DNA of 64,000 nt from Arthrobacter sp. EPSL27 (GCF_001512305.1 NZ_LNUT01000001.1:199245-263244); one strand, 5' to 3'. Positions 25,299 through 34,552 are shown, counted from the stretch's first letter. Notes: generated by a model not told the origin, from the sequence alone. Numbers and translations are program-made.

Positions 25299-25937
25299 AT
25301 GGAAGATCCGACAACCATTGCCCTCAACCTGACCTTCTTTGGCACCCTCGCAGTGGCGCTGGTCATGTTCTTCGGTCTTTTCCTGGTCTTTGTGGCCACG
25401 CTGGTGATCGCCGGCCTCGGCCGGCTCGCCGCCGTGATCATCATGGCCGCGGGGCGTGTGCTGCTGAAGGCCACCGGCCGTTCAGCGCGGCCCGCCCGGC
25501 CCGCCCCCGTGGCGGCGACGCCCGCGCCGGCCGTGAAGGCTGCGAAGCCCGGGAAGCCGGCGAAACCCGCCAAAAAGGAGCCGGCGCTGTCCCCGGACTG
25601 GGCCGCCGCCGTCGCGCAGGCCGATGCCCGCGCCGCCGCACGGGCCAAGGCGGAGGCGGCCCCCGCCGTCAATGTGTCCGTCCGCGAACTCCCCAGCCCC
25701 ACCGTTCCCGCGCGGGACGTGACCGCGGTGGCGCCCCTCGTTGAGTCGGCCACGGACCGCAACGGCCAGCTCGGAACAGTCCCGCCCGCCTTCAAAAAGG
25801 CCGCGATGCCCGCCGCACAATCCCTGCTGGACACGGGCTCGCTGGTCTCCCTTCCCGGCCGGTTGCCGCTGCCGCAGAAGCCGCACCAGACCCAGCAGCG
25901 GCCCGCAGCCCAGGCCCAGGAACGCAAAGCGGGCTGA
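25299..25937 (+). CDS. Membrane-anchored Ala/Pro/Lys-rich protein
   Basis: A 212-residue protein with one or two N-terminal membrane segments (LAVALVMFFGLFLVFVATLV, then LAAVIIMAAGRVLL). A long low-complexity tail rich in Ala, Pro and Lys follows, for example KPGKPAKPAKKEPALSPDWA. The N-terminal organisation parallels the 108-residue protein at 21311. A good ribosome binding site (AGGAGAGG) precedes the ATG. The basic tail might contact nucleic acid or the cell wall, but nothing proves this. Confidence 0.7.
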   Translation: MEDPTTIALNLTFFGTLAVALVMFFGLFLVFVATLVIAGLGRLAAVIIMAAGRVLLKATGRSARPARPAPVAATPAPAVKAAKPGKPAKPAKKEPALSPDWAAAVAQADARAAARAKAEAAPAVNVSVRELPSPTVPARDVTAVAPLVESATDRNGQLGTVPPAFKKAAMPAAQSLLDTGSLVSLPGRLPLPQKPHQTQQRPAAQAQERKAG

Positions 25938-25977
25938 ACCCTTACCCCGGGCAAGCATGTCGGCTACGTTGGAACCC

Positions 25978-26982
25978 ATGGAATTCAGATACCTCGGGAA
26001 CAGCGGCTTCAAAATTTCGGAAATCACGTTCGGCAACTGGCTGACGCACGGCTCCCAGGTGGAGAACGACGTCGCCACCCAGTGCGTCCGGGCCGCGCTC
26101 GACGCCGGGATCAGCACCTTCGATACCGCGGACGTCTACGCCAACACTGCCGCGGAGACCGTCCTCGGCAAGGCCCTCAAGGACGAGCGGCGCGAGTCGC
26201 TGGAGATTTTCACGAAGGTCTTCGGCCCCACCGGACCCAAGGGCCACAATGACCTGGGCCTGTCCCGCAAGCACATCATGGAGGCCATCAACGGCTCACT
26301 GACCCGGCTCCAGACGGACTATGTGGACCTGTACCAGGCCCACCGCTACGACTACGAGACGCCGCTGGAGGAAACCATGCAGGCGTTCGCCGACATCGTG
26401 CGGCAGGGCAAGGCCCTCTACATCGGCGTCAGCGAATGGACCGCTGCCCAGATCCGCGACGGGCACGCCCTCGCCAAGGAACTGGGTTTCCAGCTGATCT
26501 CCAACCAGCCGCAGTACTCCATGCTGTGGCGCGTCATCGAAGCCGAAGTGGTGCCGACGTCCGAGGAGCTGGGACTCTCCCAGATTGTGTGGTCGCCCAT
26601 TGCCCAGGGTGTGCTGAGCGGCAAGTACCACCCCGGCAAGCCTGCCCCGGAGGGCAGCCGGGCCACGGACGCCAAGGGCGGCTCGAAGATGATCGAGCGC
26701 TGGATGTCCGATGAGGTCCTTACCGGCGTGCAGAAGCTCAAGCCGATCGCCGACGAGGCCGGGCTCACCATGGCCCAGCTGAGCATTGCCTGGGTGCTGC
26801 AGAACCCGAACGTGGCCTCGGCCATCATGGGGGCGTCCCGGCCCGAGCAGATCGAGAAGAACGTGGCGGCCGCCGGCGTGAAGCTGGACGCCGGGATCAT
26901 GGCGAAGATTGACGACGTGATCGGCCCGCTCGCGGAACGGGACCCGGCCCAGACCAAGTCTCCCGCTTCCCGGGAGGCGTAG
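25978..26982 (+). CDS. Aldo/keto reductase family oxidoreductase
   Basis: A 334-residue NADPH-dependent reductase resembling the potassium-channel beta-subunit subgroup. The AKR catalytic set is visible: Asp49 and Tyr54 in FDTADVYANTAAE, Lys in IFTKVFGP, and His in DLYQAHRYDYETPLEE. The cofactor region is IVWSPIAQGVLSGKY and ASRPEQIEKN. The start at 25978 (MEFRYLGNSGFKISEI) is the standard AKR N terminus. It is three bases from the NmrA-type gene, so the two probably form a unit. The physiological substrate is unknown. Confidence 0.92.
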   Translation: MEFRYLGNSGFKISEITFGNWLTHGSQVENDVATQCVRAALDAGISTFDTADVYANTAAETVLGKALKDERRESLEIFTKVFGPTGPKGHNDLGLSRKHIMEAINGSLTRLQTDYVDLYQAHRYDYETPLEETMQAFADIVRQGKALYIGVSEWTAAQIRDGHALAKELGFQLISNQPQYSMLWRVIEAEVVPTSEELGLSQIVWSPIAQGVLSGKYHPGKPAPEGSRATDAKGGSKMIERWMSDEVLTGVQKLKPIADEAGLTMAQLSIAWVLQNPNVASAIMGASRPEQIEKNVAAAGVKLDAGIMAKIDDVIGPLAERDPAQTKSPASREA

Positions 26983-26985
26983 GGC

Positions 26986-27840
26986 ATGGCTGCGGCGCCC
27001 GCACTCGCCGTCACCGGGTCCACCGGCCATCTGGGCGGCATGGTGGCCCGGCTGCTGGTCGAGGCGGGCAGCCCGCAGCGGCTGCTGGTCCGCGACGCCG
27101 GCCGCGCGCCGGAACTGGAGGGCGCCGTCCCGGCGGTCTGCAGCTACGCCGACGCGGTGCTGGCCAAGGGGGCACTGGAGGGGGTGAAGACGCTGTTTAT
27201 GGTCTCCGCTTCCGAGGCGGAGGACCGCCTGCAGCAGCACTACTCTTTTGTGGACACCGCGATGGCCGCCGGCGTGCAGCACATCGTGTACACGTCCTTC
27301 TTCGGGGCCGCGCCCGATGCCACCTTCACCCTGGCCCGGGACCATTACGCCACGGAGGAATGGATCAAGGCCTCCGGCATGGATTACACCTTCCTGCGGA
27401 ACGACTTCTATCTCGATTTCCTGCCCCTGCTGGCCGGTGCGGACGGCGTCATCCGCGGGCCGGCCGGAGACGGTGTGATGGCGGCCGTCGCCCGGGAGGA
27501 CATCGCCCGCTCCGCCGTGACCGTGCTGCGGGACCCCGCCCTGCACGTCGGCCGGACGTACAACCTCACCGGCCCCGAGGACCTCTCCCTGGCCACGGCC
27601 GCCGCCCTCCTCACCGCCGGGACCGGGCGGACCATCTCCTTCCACAACGAGACCGTTGAAGAGGCCTACGCCTCCCGCGCGTCGTATGGCGCCCCGCCGT
27701 GGCAGGTGGACGCCTGGGTGAGCACGTACACCGCGATCGCCGCCGGCGAACTGGCGGGGCCGACGTCGGCCGTGCACGAACTCACGGGCCGCGAACCCCT
27801 CAGTCTTGCCGAGTTCCTGGCCGCGTCGCACACCATCTAG
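26986..27840 (+). CDS. NmrA-like NAD(P)-binding protein
   Basis: A 284-residue atypical SDR of the NmrA/QorB type. The dinucleotide fold begins VTGSTGHLGGMVARLLVEAG (GxxGxxG). It continues with LFMVSASEAEDRLQQHYSFV and YTSFFGAAPDATFTLARDHY. Proteins of this group act as redox sensors or quinone/NADPH oxidoreductases. It starts three bases after the aldo/keto reductase stop, which suggests co-translation. The enzyme activity cannot be decided from sequence. Confidence 0.88.
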   Translation: MAAAPALAVTGSTGHLGGMVARLLVEAGSPQRLLVRDAGRAPELEGAVPAVCSYADAVLAKGALEGVKTLFMVSASEAEDRLQQHYSFVDTAMAAGVQHIVYTSFFGAAPDATFTLARDHYATEEWIKASGMDYTFLRNDFYLDFLPLLAGADGVIRGPAGDGVMAAVAREDIARSAVTVLRDPALHVGRTYNLTGPEDLSLATAAALLTAGTGRTISFHNETVEEAYASRASYGAPPWQVDAWVSTYTAIAAGELAGPTSAVHELTGREPLSLAEFLAASHTI

Positions 27841-27970
27841 CCCGGGCGCACACGATCCAGCCCGGGCACTGCCGGGTCTGGTGTTGACGGTTTCCGGGCC
27901 GCGGCGTAGACCTGATTAAAGGTCACACCGGTCCACCACCGGGCTGGTCCTTCAGGAGAATCGCAGTGCC

Positions 27971-29101
27971 ATGCCCAAGCAGATGTCCCGCCACTCCACC
28001 ATCCTTAAAAGCCCCCGCCACGGCCGGACACCCGCGCCGCACGCCGGGGAACCGAGCCACGGCCCGCTGACGGCGGAGGAACTCCAGCTCGCGGCGCGGA
28101 ACCACTCCATGCCGCTGGAAGCGCTGCAGAGTGACACCACCCCTGCCGGGCTGCACTACCTGCTGAACCACTTCGACATCCCGTTCATCGACGCCGAGCA
28201 CTGGCACCTGCGGATCGGCGGCGCCGTGCAGCGGTCCCTGGAACTGAACCTCAAGGCGCTCCGCCGGGCGCCGCGGATCAGCATCCCCGTGACCCTCGAA
28301 TGCGCCGGCAACGGCCGCTCGCTGCTGCGGCCCCGGCCGCTGAGCCAGCCCTGGCGGCTGGAAGCGGTCGGCACGGCCGTGTGGACGGGGGTCCCGCTCG
28401 CCTACCTGCTGGCGCAGGCCGGGGTGGAGGACGACGCCGTCGAGGTGGTCTTCACCGGCGCGGACAGCGGGCTGCAGGGCGGCGTCCGGCAGCAGTTCGC
28501 CCGCAGCCTCCCGATCAGTGAGGCGCTGCGGCCGGACATCGTCCTGGCCTACCGGATGAACGGCAATGACCTGCCCCCGCAGCACGGCTACCCGCTGCGG
28601 CTGGTGGTCCCCGGCTGGTACGGCATGGCCAGCGTGAAGTGGCTGTCCTCCATCAACGTGCTGACCCGGCCGTTCGACGGTTTCCAGCAGGCGGTGGCCT
28701 ACCGCTACCAGCGGGACGCGGACGACGCCGGCACTCCGGTCACGTGGATCAAGGTCCGCTCGCTGATGGTCCCGCCGGGCGTGCCGGACTTTTTCACGCG
28801 CAGCCGGGTGCTGCCGGCCGGGCCGGTGATGCTGACCGGCCGGGCCTGGTCCGGGGAGGGTGCCGTGGAGCGCGTCGACGTGGGGATCGACGGCCAGTGG
28901 ACCCCGGCGCACGTGGAGCATCCGGCCGGACCGTTCGCCTGGTGCGCGTGGTCCCTGCCGTGGGTGGCCGACGCCGGCGAGCATGAGCTGGCCTGCCGGG
29001 CCACGGACGCCACCGGTTCCGTCCAGCCGCTGGAGCAGGCCTGGAACTACCAGGGCATGGGCAACAACGTGGTGCAGCGGATCAAGGTGACGGTGGAATA
29101 G
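27971..29101 (+). CDS. Sulfite-oxidase-like molybdopterin oxidoreductase
   Basis: A 376-residue protein with the oxidoreductase molybdopterin-binding domain of sulfite oxidases (SoxC/YedY superfamily). The Mo-ligating Cys lies in TLECAGNGRSLLRP. A second conserved block is YPLRLVVPGWYGMASVKWL, and a C-terminal Mo-co dimerisation domain follows (VRSLMVPPG, WNYQGMGNNVVQRIKV). No Tat signal is present and the N terminus is basic, so it is probably cytoplasmic or lacks a normal export path, which is unusual for this family. No heme or cytochrome partner gene is adjacent. Confidence 0.9.
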   Translation: MPKQMSRHSTILKSPRHGRTPAPHAGEPSHGPLTAEELQLAARNHSMPLEALQSDTTPAGLHYLLNHFDIPFIDAEHWHLRIGGAVQRSLELNLKALRRAPRISIPVTLECAGNGRSLLRPRPLSQPWRLEAVGTAVWTGVPLAYLLAQAGVEDDAVEVVFTGADSGLQGGVRQQFARSLPISEALRPDIVLAYRMNGNDLPPQHGYPLRLVVPGWYGMASVKWLSSINVLTRPFDGFQQAVAYRYQRDADDAGTPVTWIKVRSLMVPPGVPDFFTRSRVLPAGPVMLTGRAWSGEGAVERVDVGIDGQWTPAHVEHPAGPFAWCAWSLPWVADAGEHELACRATDATGSVQPLEQAWNYQGMGNNVVQRIKVTVE

Positions 29102-29107
29102 CCCAGC

Positions 29108-29584
29108 TCAGCACCCCTCGAAGTCCGTGAGCACCCTGACCTTGTCCGCCGACGCCGACGCCGGGTCGAAGGTGTACCCCAGCCATTCCCGGGCGAGACG
29201 GCGGGCCAGTTCCAGTCCCACCACCCGCTGGCCCATCGTCAGGACCTGGCAGTCATTGGACAGCACCGACCGTTCCACGCTGAAGGAGTCGTGGGCGGTA
29301 GTGGCCCGGATGCCGTCCACTTTGTTGGCCGCAATGGCCACACCGATTCCCGTGCCGCAGAAGAGGATGGCCCGGTCGGCGTGGCCGTCCCGGATCAGTT
29401 CCCCGGCCGCGATGCCCACGTACGGGTAGGGCCGGGTGAACTGCTCGGGCGCGTCACTGCGGTTGACGCCGATGTCGATGATCTCGCCCACCCGCGGATC
29501 GGAGCGCAGGTCCTCGAGGATGCGGTTTTTGTAGTCGACGCCGGCCTCGTCCGCGCCGAGGACCAGGCGGATGCCGGCGCTCAT
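29108..29584 (-). CDS. RpiB/LacAB-type sugar-phosphate isomerase
   Basis: A 158-residue isomerase of the ribose-5-phosphate isomerase B family. The N-terminal GADEAG, the active-site Cys76 in ILFCGTGIGVAIAANK, and the TAHDSFSVERSVLSNDCQVLTMG block are clear. It interconverts aldose and ketose phosphates. The ATG at 29584 overlaps the stop of the fused DhaK-DhaL gene (ATGA). In mycobacterial tetritol pathways an RpiB-type enzyme of this kind isomerises D-erythrulose 4-phosphate to D-erythrose 4-phosphate; that assignment here is inference from context. Confidence 0.9.
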   Translation of the reverse strand: MSAGIRLVLGADEAGVDYKNRILEDLRSDPRVGEIIDIGVNRSDAPEQFTRPYPYVGIAAGELIRDGHADRAILFCGTGIGVAIAANKVDGIRATTAHDSFSVERSVLSNDCQVLTMGQRVVGLELARRLAREWLGYTFDPASASADKVRVLTDFEGC

Positions 29585-31323
29585 GCCCGTGCCCCGGCCG
29601 GCTGGCGGACGGCGGCCAGGTGCGGGCCCACCACATCGAAAACCATCGCCAGGGACGTGGCTCCCGGATCCGGGGTCCCCAGGCTCTTTTCCGCCAGGGG
29701 ACGGGCGCGTCCCTTGCGGGGGCGCAGGGCGGCGGTGCCTTCCGCCGCGGCGGCGGCCGCGGCGGCCGCCTCCGCCCACGCCTGCGCGGGCGGTGACCCG
29801 GCGGAGGCCAGCAGGCCGAAGGATTCGGCGAACGGAACCAGCGCATCCACCATGGTCTTGTCCCCCACCTCGGCCCCGCCCAGTTCGACGATCCGGGCGG
29901 CGAAAGACCGCACCCCGGCCACGAGGTCCTCCGTGCCGGGCGCGTCCTCGTCGCCGAGGGATTCTCCGAGGGCCCGCAGTCCGGCGCCCCAGAGCACGCC
30001 GGATGTTCCGCCGGCCCTGTCCGCCCAGGCGTCACCCGCCGCGGCCAGCACGGACCCGGCCCCGGCCCCGCGGGCCAGCGCGTCGGCGGCGGCCGCGTGG
30101 GCCGCATCGATTCCCCGGACCATCCCCCGGCCGTGGTCGCCGTCCCCGGCGACGGCGTCTAGGTCGCCCAGCCGCTGCTCGGCGTCGTGCAGGGCGGTGC
30201 GTGCGGCCCCCAGGGCGGCGACGCAGCTGTCCGCATAGGCGCGCGAGCCCTGCCCGGCGTCGAAAGTCGCGGCGCCGGCGTCGTCCTTCGGCGCCTGCTC
30301 GGCGGCGGTGTCCCCCGCGGGCAGGGCTGCCGTGCCGCGCCGGTAGGCCGGCGTCTCGGCCGGGGCCGTCCAAAGCGGCTCCAGCTCCTCATCCAGCCAG
30401 GTGACGGTCAGCGAAACGCCGGCCATGTCCAGGCTGGTGACCAGTTCCCCGACTTCCGGCATGACCAGCGTGTAGCCCGCCTCCCGCAGCAGCGGGGCCA
30501 CGGCCAGCCACAGGACAAAGAGCTCCTCGTGCTTGGTGGAGCCGAGGCCGTTGAGGAGCACGGCGATCCGGCGGCGGGCGCCCGGCGGCGTCTCCGCGAG
30601 CACGCGGGACACCAGTTCCTGGCCCAGTTCCCGGGCCGGGGGCAGTTCGGTGTCGAAAAGCCCGGGTTCGCCGTGGATTCCCAGGCCAAGGCCCATTTTG
30701 CGGTCATCGAGGGTGAACAGCGGCGACTCTGCGCCCGGGAAGGTGCAGCCGTGGAAGGCGCTTCCGATGCTTCGGGTCAGCCCGTTCGCCTTCCGGCCGA
30801 GCCGGACGACGTCGGCCAGGCCGGCCCCCGCCTCGGCGGCGGCCCCCATGATCTTGAAGACGGTGAAGTCCCCGGCAATGCCGCGGCGTTTGGCGGATTC
30901 CGACGGCGGGGCGCTGGCGATGTCGTCCGTCACCAGGACGTTCTCCACGGCGATCCCCTCCGCGGCCAGCCGTTCGCTGGCCATGCCGAAGTTCATGACG
31001 TCACCGGCGTAGTTGCCGTAGGCGAAGACGACGCCGGCGCCGTTTTCCGCGGCCTTCGCCACGGAGTAGGCCTGCTGCGCCGAGGGCGAGGTGAAGATGT
31101 TACCCACCACGGCGCCGTCGGCCAGCCCTGCACCAATGAGCCCGGCGAAGGCCGGGTAGTGGCCCGAGCCGCCGCCGGCCAGCACGGCAACCTTGGGGCG
31201 GGCGGACCGGCGGCGGCGGACGGCCCCGCCCGGCACCTGCCGGACCAGGCCGGAGTGGAGGTCGCAGAACCCGGCGAGGGCTTCCTCGGCGAAGTCGGAC
31301 GGGTCGTTGAATATTCTGGTCAT
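29581..31323 (-). CDS. Fused DhaK-DhaL dihydroxyacetone/tetrulose kinase
   Basis: A 580-residue ATP-dependent ketose kinase. The DhaK part (about 1-330) has GGGSGHYPAF with His55 and SAFHGCTFPGAESP, where His191 is a candidate for substrate binding. The DhaL part (about 370-580) has the metal/ATP motif GDGDHGRGM and GGTSGVLWGAGL, then GDKTMVDALVP. Motif GGGSGHYP rather than GGGSGHEP is typical of the branch that includes erythrulose kinases, which makes a C4 ketose a plausible substrate. The start at 31323 gives the family length; the longer frame adds a Pro/Ser-rich shadow. A 28-base gap separates it from the SDR upstream. Confidence 0.92.
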   Translation of the reverse strand: MTRIFNDPSDFAEEALAGFCDLHSGLVRQVPGGAVRRRRSARPKVAVLAGGGSGHYPAFAGLIGAGLADGAVVGNIFTSPSAQQAYSVAKAAENGAGVVFAYGNYAGDVMNFGMASERLAAEGIAVENVLVTDDIASAPPSESAKRRGIAGDFTVFKIMGAAAEAGAGLADVVRLGRKANGLTRSIGSAFHGCTFPGAESPLFTLDDRKMGLGLGIHGEPGLFDTELPPARELGQELVSRVLAETPPGARRRIAVLLNGLGSTKHEELFVLWLAVAPLLREAGYTLVMPEVGELVTSLDMAGVSLTVTWLDEELEPLWTAPAETPAYRRGTAALPAGDTAAEQAPKDDAGAATFDAGQGSRAYADSCVAALGAARTALHDAEQRLGDLDAVAGDGDHGRGMVRGIDAAHAAAADALARGAGAGSVLAAAGDAWADRAGGTSGVLWGAGLRALGESLGDEDAPGTEDLVAGVRSFAARIVELGGAEVGDKTMVDALVPFAESFGLLASAGSPPAQAWAEAAAAAAAAAEGTAALRPRKGRARPLAEKSLGTPDPGATSLAMVFDVVGPHLAAVRQPAGARA

Positions 31324-31351
31324 GGTGGGCTCTCTCGGCTGTGGCGGGCTG

Positions 31352-32128
31352 CTAGTGGAGGTGGCTTCCGCCGTTGATGTCGATGGTGGTTCCGGTGAGG
31401 TACGCGGATCCCTCCGAGGACAGGAAGGCGATGACGGAGGCGATCTCCTCGGTGGTGGCGTTCCGGCCCAGCGGGATGCCGGCGTTGATGGCCGCTTCCT
31501 GCTCTTCGGTGCTGCCGACGCGGATGTTGGTGTCCACGGCGCCGGGGGTGATGGCATTGACGGTCACGCCGCTGTCGCCCAGTTCGCGGGCCAAGGCCTT
31601 GGTGAAGCCCAGGATTGCGGCCTTGGCGGCGGAGTAGGGGACCTTGCCGAAGACGCCGCCGCCGCGCTGAGCCGAAACGGAGGACATGTTAACGATCCGG
31701 CCCCAGCCGCTGGCGATCATGTCCGGGAGGAAGGCCTTGGTGACGAGGTAGGTGCCGGTGGCATTCACTGCCATCACCTTGTTCCACAGATCCAGCGTGG
31801 TTTCCAGGAACGGCACCGGCGAAGTGATCCCGGCGATATTGGCCACGGCACCCACCGGAGGAAGGTTGCCGGAGCGGACTTCGGTGGCCACGGCCTGGTA
31901 GGCGGCGTTGACGGAGTCCTCGTTCGCGACGTCCACCTCGTGGCCGAAGGCCGGGACGTTGAACTCGTTGCCGATCTCTGCGGCGACCTTGGCGGACTTC
32001 TCGCCGTCGAGGTCCAGGATCACCACCGCCCAGCCGTCATTGGCGAAGCGGCGGGCGGTGGTGATGCCGATGCCCCGGTCCGAAGTGGCTCCGGTGAGGA
32101 CGGCGGTGCGCTGGATGGTGGTGCTCAT
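31352..32128 (-). CDS. SDR family oxidoreductase (catabolic island)
   Basis: A 258-residue classical short-chain dehydrogenase. The cofactor motif is TGATSDRGIG, NAG is in IANIAGITSP-like ANIAGITSP, the catalytic Ser is in NMSSVSAQ, and Tyr/Lys are in PYSAAKAA. The C terminus TGTTIDINGGSHL is typical. In related loci an SDR oxidises a tetritol to a tetrulose, so it could be the first catabolic step. It lies between the TIM-barrel isomerase gene and the kinase gene on the same strand. Confidence 0.9.
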   Translation of the reverse strand: MSTTIQRTAVLTGATSDRGIGITTARRFANDGWAVVILDLDGEKSAKVAAEIGNEFNVPAFGHEVDVANEDSVNAAYQAVATEVRSGNLPPVGAVANIAGITSPVPFLETTLDLWNKVMAVNATGTYLVTKAFLPDMIASGWGRIVNMSSVSAQRGGGVFGKVPYSAAKAAILGFTKALARELGDSGVTVNAITPGAVDTNIRVGSTEEQEAAINAGIPLGRNATTEEIASVIAFLSSEGSAYLTGTTIDINGGSHLH

Positions 32129-32166
32129 GATGCTCCTAGGGTGTGCGGGGTGTGACTGTTGGCTGG

Positions 32167-32991
32167 TCAGATGAGGTCGGTGATGAAACTGGCGGCCTTC
32201 GCGGCCGCGGCCGGGCGTTCGTCGTGGGTGACGTCCCGGGTCTCGAGTTCGAGGGAGAAGTGTCCGGTGTAGCCCTGCGCCGCCAGGCCGCGAAGTCCCG
32301 CGGCGAAGTCCGCCTGGCCGTTGCCGATGCTGAGGTTGATGTTGCCCGGCACCGCGTCGCGCAGGTGGACGTGCGAGATCCGCCCCTCGTGCCGCCGGAG
32401 GTACTCGAGCGGGTCCTCGCCGGCGGCCACGATGTGGCTGAAGTCCATAACAATCCCGACGCCGGACCCTGCCAGCCGCCGGGCGAGCTGTTCGGCCCGC
32501 TCAAGGTTCCAGCAGAACCGGAGGAAGTGCAGCGACTCGGTCCAGACCTCGACGCCGAACTCCGCTGCCCGGGCCGCGGCGTGGATCAGTCCGGCAGCGA
32601 CGGCGTCGAGGTCCTCCTCAACGCTCCGCACCGGATCGTGGTCCAGCGCGCCGCAGGGAAGGACCAAGGCTTTCGCCCCGGTGGCGGCCGTCAGGGTGAG
32701 CAGCGCGGTGAGGTGGCGTTCGCGGGCCGCCTCCGCACCGGCGTCGAGCACGGCGTTGAGGTCCCCGATGTCCCCGTTGACCGAGCGCACCCGGAGGCCC
32801 GAGGCCGCGACCTGCCCCGCCACAACATCGACGGCGGCCAGGTCCAGCTCGTACGGGACATGGTCGCAGACCCCGGGGAGGGCGCCAAGGTCTATTTCCT
32901 CGAAGCCGAGGCCGGCCATGGTGCGGAGCGCCGCGGGCAGGTCCTGGTGCCGGAAGCTGATGGATGAGCAGCCGAGCCGTGGGTTGAACAT
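32167..32991 (-). CDS. TIM-barrel sugar-phosphate isomerase/epimerase
   Basis: A 274-residue AP-endonuclease-2-like TIM-barrel protein. The start is MFNPRLGCSSISFRHQDLP and the strand-end acidic/His residues are visible: GFEEIDLGAL, VWTESLHFLRF, GIVMDFSHIV, ISHVHLRDAV and HFSLELETRD. These metal-dependent enzymes isomerise or epimerise sugars or sugar phosphates. Mycobacterial LerI (L-erythrulose 1-phosphate isomerase) belongs to this broad family, but assignment by sequence alone is not possible. It is the first minus-strand gene, divergent from the transporter, with four operator-like motifs between them. Confidence 0.88.
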   Translation of the reverse strand: MFNPRLGCSSISFRHQDLPAALRTMAGLGFEEIDLGALPGVCDHVPYELDLAAVDVVAGQVAASGLRVRSVNGDIGDLNAVLDAGAEAARERHLTALLTLTAATGAKALVLPCGALDHDPVRSVEEDLDAVAAGLIHAAARAAEFGVEVWTESLHFLRFCWNLERAEQLARRLAGSGVGIVMDFSHIVAAGEDPLEYLRRHEGRISHVHLRDAVPGNINLSIGNGQADFAAGLRGLAAQGYTGHFSLELETRDVTHDERPAAAAKAASFITDLI

Positions 32992-33080
32992 CGTCGTTGA
33001 TCCTCTGGTTGCGCCTGATGCGGTAATGATGCAGTGCGGTGGTGATGCGGTGCGGTGGTGATGCACGCCACACTACTCAC

Positions 33081-33170
33081 GTCGACTGTCAACAGTCAAC
33101 CTTTGAAGTTGACTGTTGACATTGGGCTATGGCGCGGGTCACACTGGCGTATCATTTGTTAACAGTCGAC
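33081..33170. promoter_or_regulatory. Four GTYRACWGTYRAC operator motifs
   Basis: In the divergent gap between the TIM-barrel gene and the transporter gene, the 13-mer GTYRAC-W-GTYRAC occurs at 33081-33093, 33088-33100, 33108-33120 and 33158-33170. The second and third form a perfect inverted repeat (13-base arms, 7-base spacer). The same motif family occurs before the GntR gene at 36529-36570. This strongly suggests that the GntR regulator controls both arms of the island. Confidence 0.8.
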
Positions 33171-33214
33171 AGTGATGGCGTTGCGGCGCCAGCCACTCTT
33201 CGAAAGGGATTCAC

Positions 33215-34552
33215 ATGAGCAACGAAGCTCTGAGCATGCGGGGGCCGGTGCATGGCACCAAGGACGCTAAGCGGGTCGCCATCGGCTCCGGCGTCGGCGC
33301 AGTGATCGAGACCTACGACTTTATTGGTTTCGGCACAGCTGCCGCCCTGTATTTCGGCACCGCATTCTTCCCCACGGGCGACCCCGTCACGGGCACCCTC
33401 GCCGCCTTCGCCACCCTCGGCGTCGGCTTTGCTGCCCGGCCCATCGGCGGCATCATCGGCGGCCACCTGGGTGACAAGCTCGGCCGCAAGCCCGTCCTCG
33501 TGGCATCACTGATCCTCATGGGCGTGGCCACCTTCATGATCGGTCTGCTCCCCACCTACAGCCAGGTGGGCCTGCTGGCCCCGGCGCTGCTCGTCTTCGT
33601 CCGCATCGTCCAGGGCCTGGCCTTCGGCGCGGAATGGGGCGGCGCCATCCTGATGAGCTACGAGCACGCCCCGTGGAAGGCCAAGGGCAAGTACACCGGC
33701 ATCGTCCAGGCCGGCTTCCCGGTAGGGCTCCTGCTGGCCAACCTCGTGTTCCTGTTCAGCGTCCAGCTCGGCGGCGAACTTGCCTGGCGCATCCCGTTCC
33801 TGGCCAGCATCGTGCTGGTCGTCGTCGGCCTGATCATCCGCTCCAAGGTCCCCGAGTCTCCCGTTTTCGACGAGGTCAAGGACAGCGGCACCATCGTGAA
33901 GTCCCCGATCGTCGAGGTCATCAAGACCGACTGGCGGAACATCGTCAAGGGCATCGGCCTCCGCATTGCCGAGACTGCGGGCTACGCCGTCTCCATCACC
34001 TACATGATTTCCTACCTCCACACACAGGAACTGGCGGACAAGTCCCAGACCCTGATCGCGCTCTGCATCGCGTCGGCGGTCGGCATTTTTGCCACCATGG
34101 CCTGGGCCCGCCTGACGGACCGGGTGGGCCGCCGCCCCCTCTACGTCTGGTCCTGCGCCTTCGCGGCCTTGTTCGGCATCCCCATGTTCCTGCTGGTCAA
34201 CACCGGACTGTTCGTCCTGATCATCGCCACGCTGGTGATCTCCTACGCCGTATGCCAGAACTCCCTCGCCGGCGCCCAGGGCGCCTGGTTCCCGGAACTG
34301 TTCCAGGCCAAGACCCGCGCATCGGGCGCCTCGCTTGCCTACCAGATTTCGGCCATGGTCTCCGGATTCACCCCCTTCATCACCACCCTGCTGTTCGTCA
34401 GCTTCGGCTGGATGGGCCCGGCCCTGCTCTTCAGCCTCTACGCCGCAATCGGCCTCTGGGCTGCGATCGCCACCCGGGAAACCTGGGGCAAGCGCGAGCG
34501 CCGGCTCGCGGACGAAGCCAGCAAGAACACCGCCGAGTCGGTGAACGTCTGA
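33215..34552 (+). CDS. MHS-type MFS transporter
   Basis: A 445-residue permease with about 12 membrane segments. The loop 2-3 motif GHLGDKLGRK (residues 83-92) and RIVQGLAFGAEWGGAILMSYEHAP place it in the metabolite:proton symporter (MHS) branch. Relatives carry shikimate, alpha-ketoglutarate, proline/betaine or other organic acids, so the imported compound may be an acid or a polyol. A good ribosome binding site (GAAAGG) precedes the ATG. Its stop overlaps the transketolase N-subunit start, and the gene follows four operator motifs. Confidence 0.93.
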   Translation: MSNEALSMRGPVHGTKDAKRVAIGSGVGAVIETYDFIGFGTAAALYFGTAFFPTGDPVTGTLAAFATLGVGFAARPIGGIIGGHLGDKLGRKPVLVASLILMGVATFMIGLLPTYSQVGLLAPALLVFVRIVQGLAFGAEWGGAILMSYEHAPWKAKGKYTGIVQAGFPVGLLLANLVFLFSVQLGGELAWRIPFLASIVLVVVGLIIRSKVPESPVFDEVKDSGTIVKSPIVEVIKTDWRNIVKGIGLRIAETAGYAVSITYMISYLHTQELADKSQTLIALCIASAVGIFATMAWARLTDRVGRRPLYVWSCAFAALFGIPMFLLVNTGLFVLIIATLVISYAVCQNSLAGAQGAWFPELFQAKTRASGASLAYQISAMVSGFTPFITTLLFVSFGWMGPALLFSLYAAIGLWAAIATRETWGKRERRLADEASKNTAESVNV

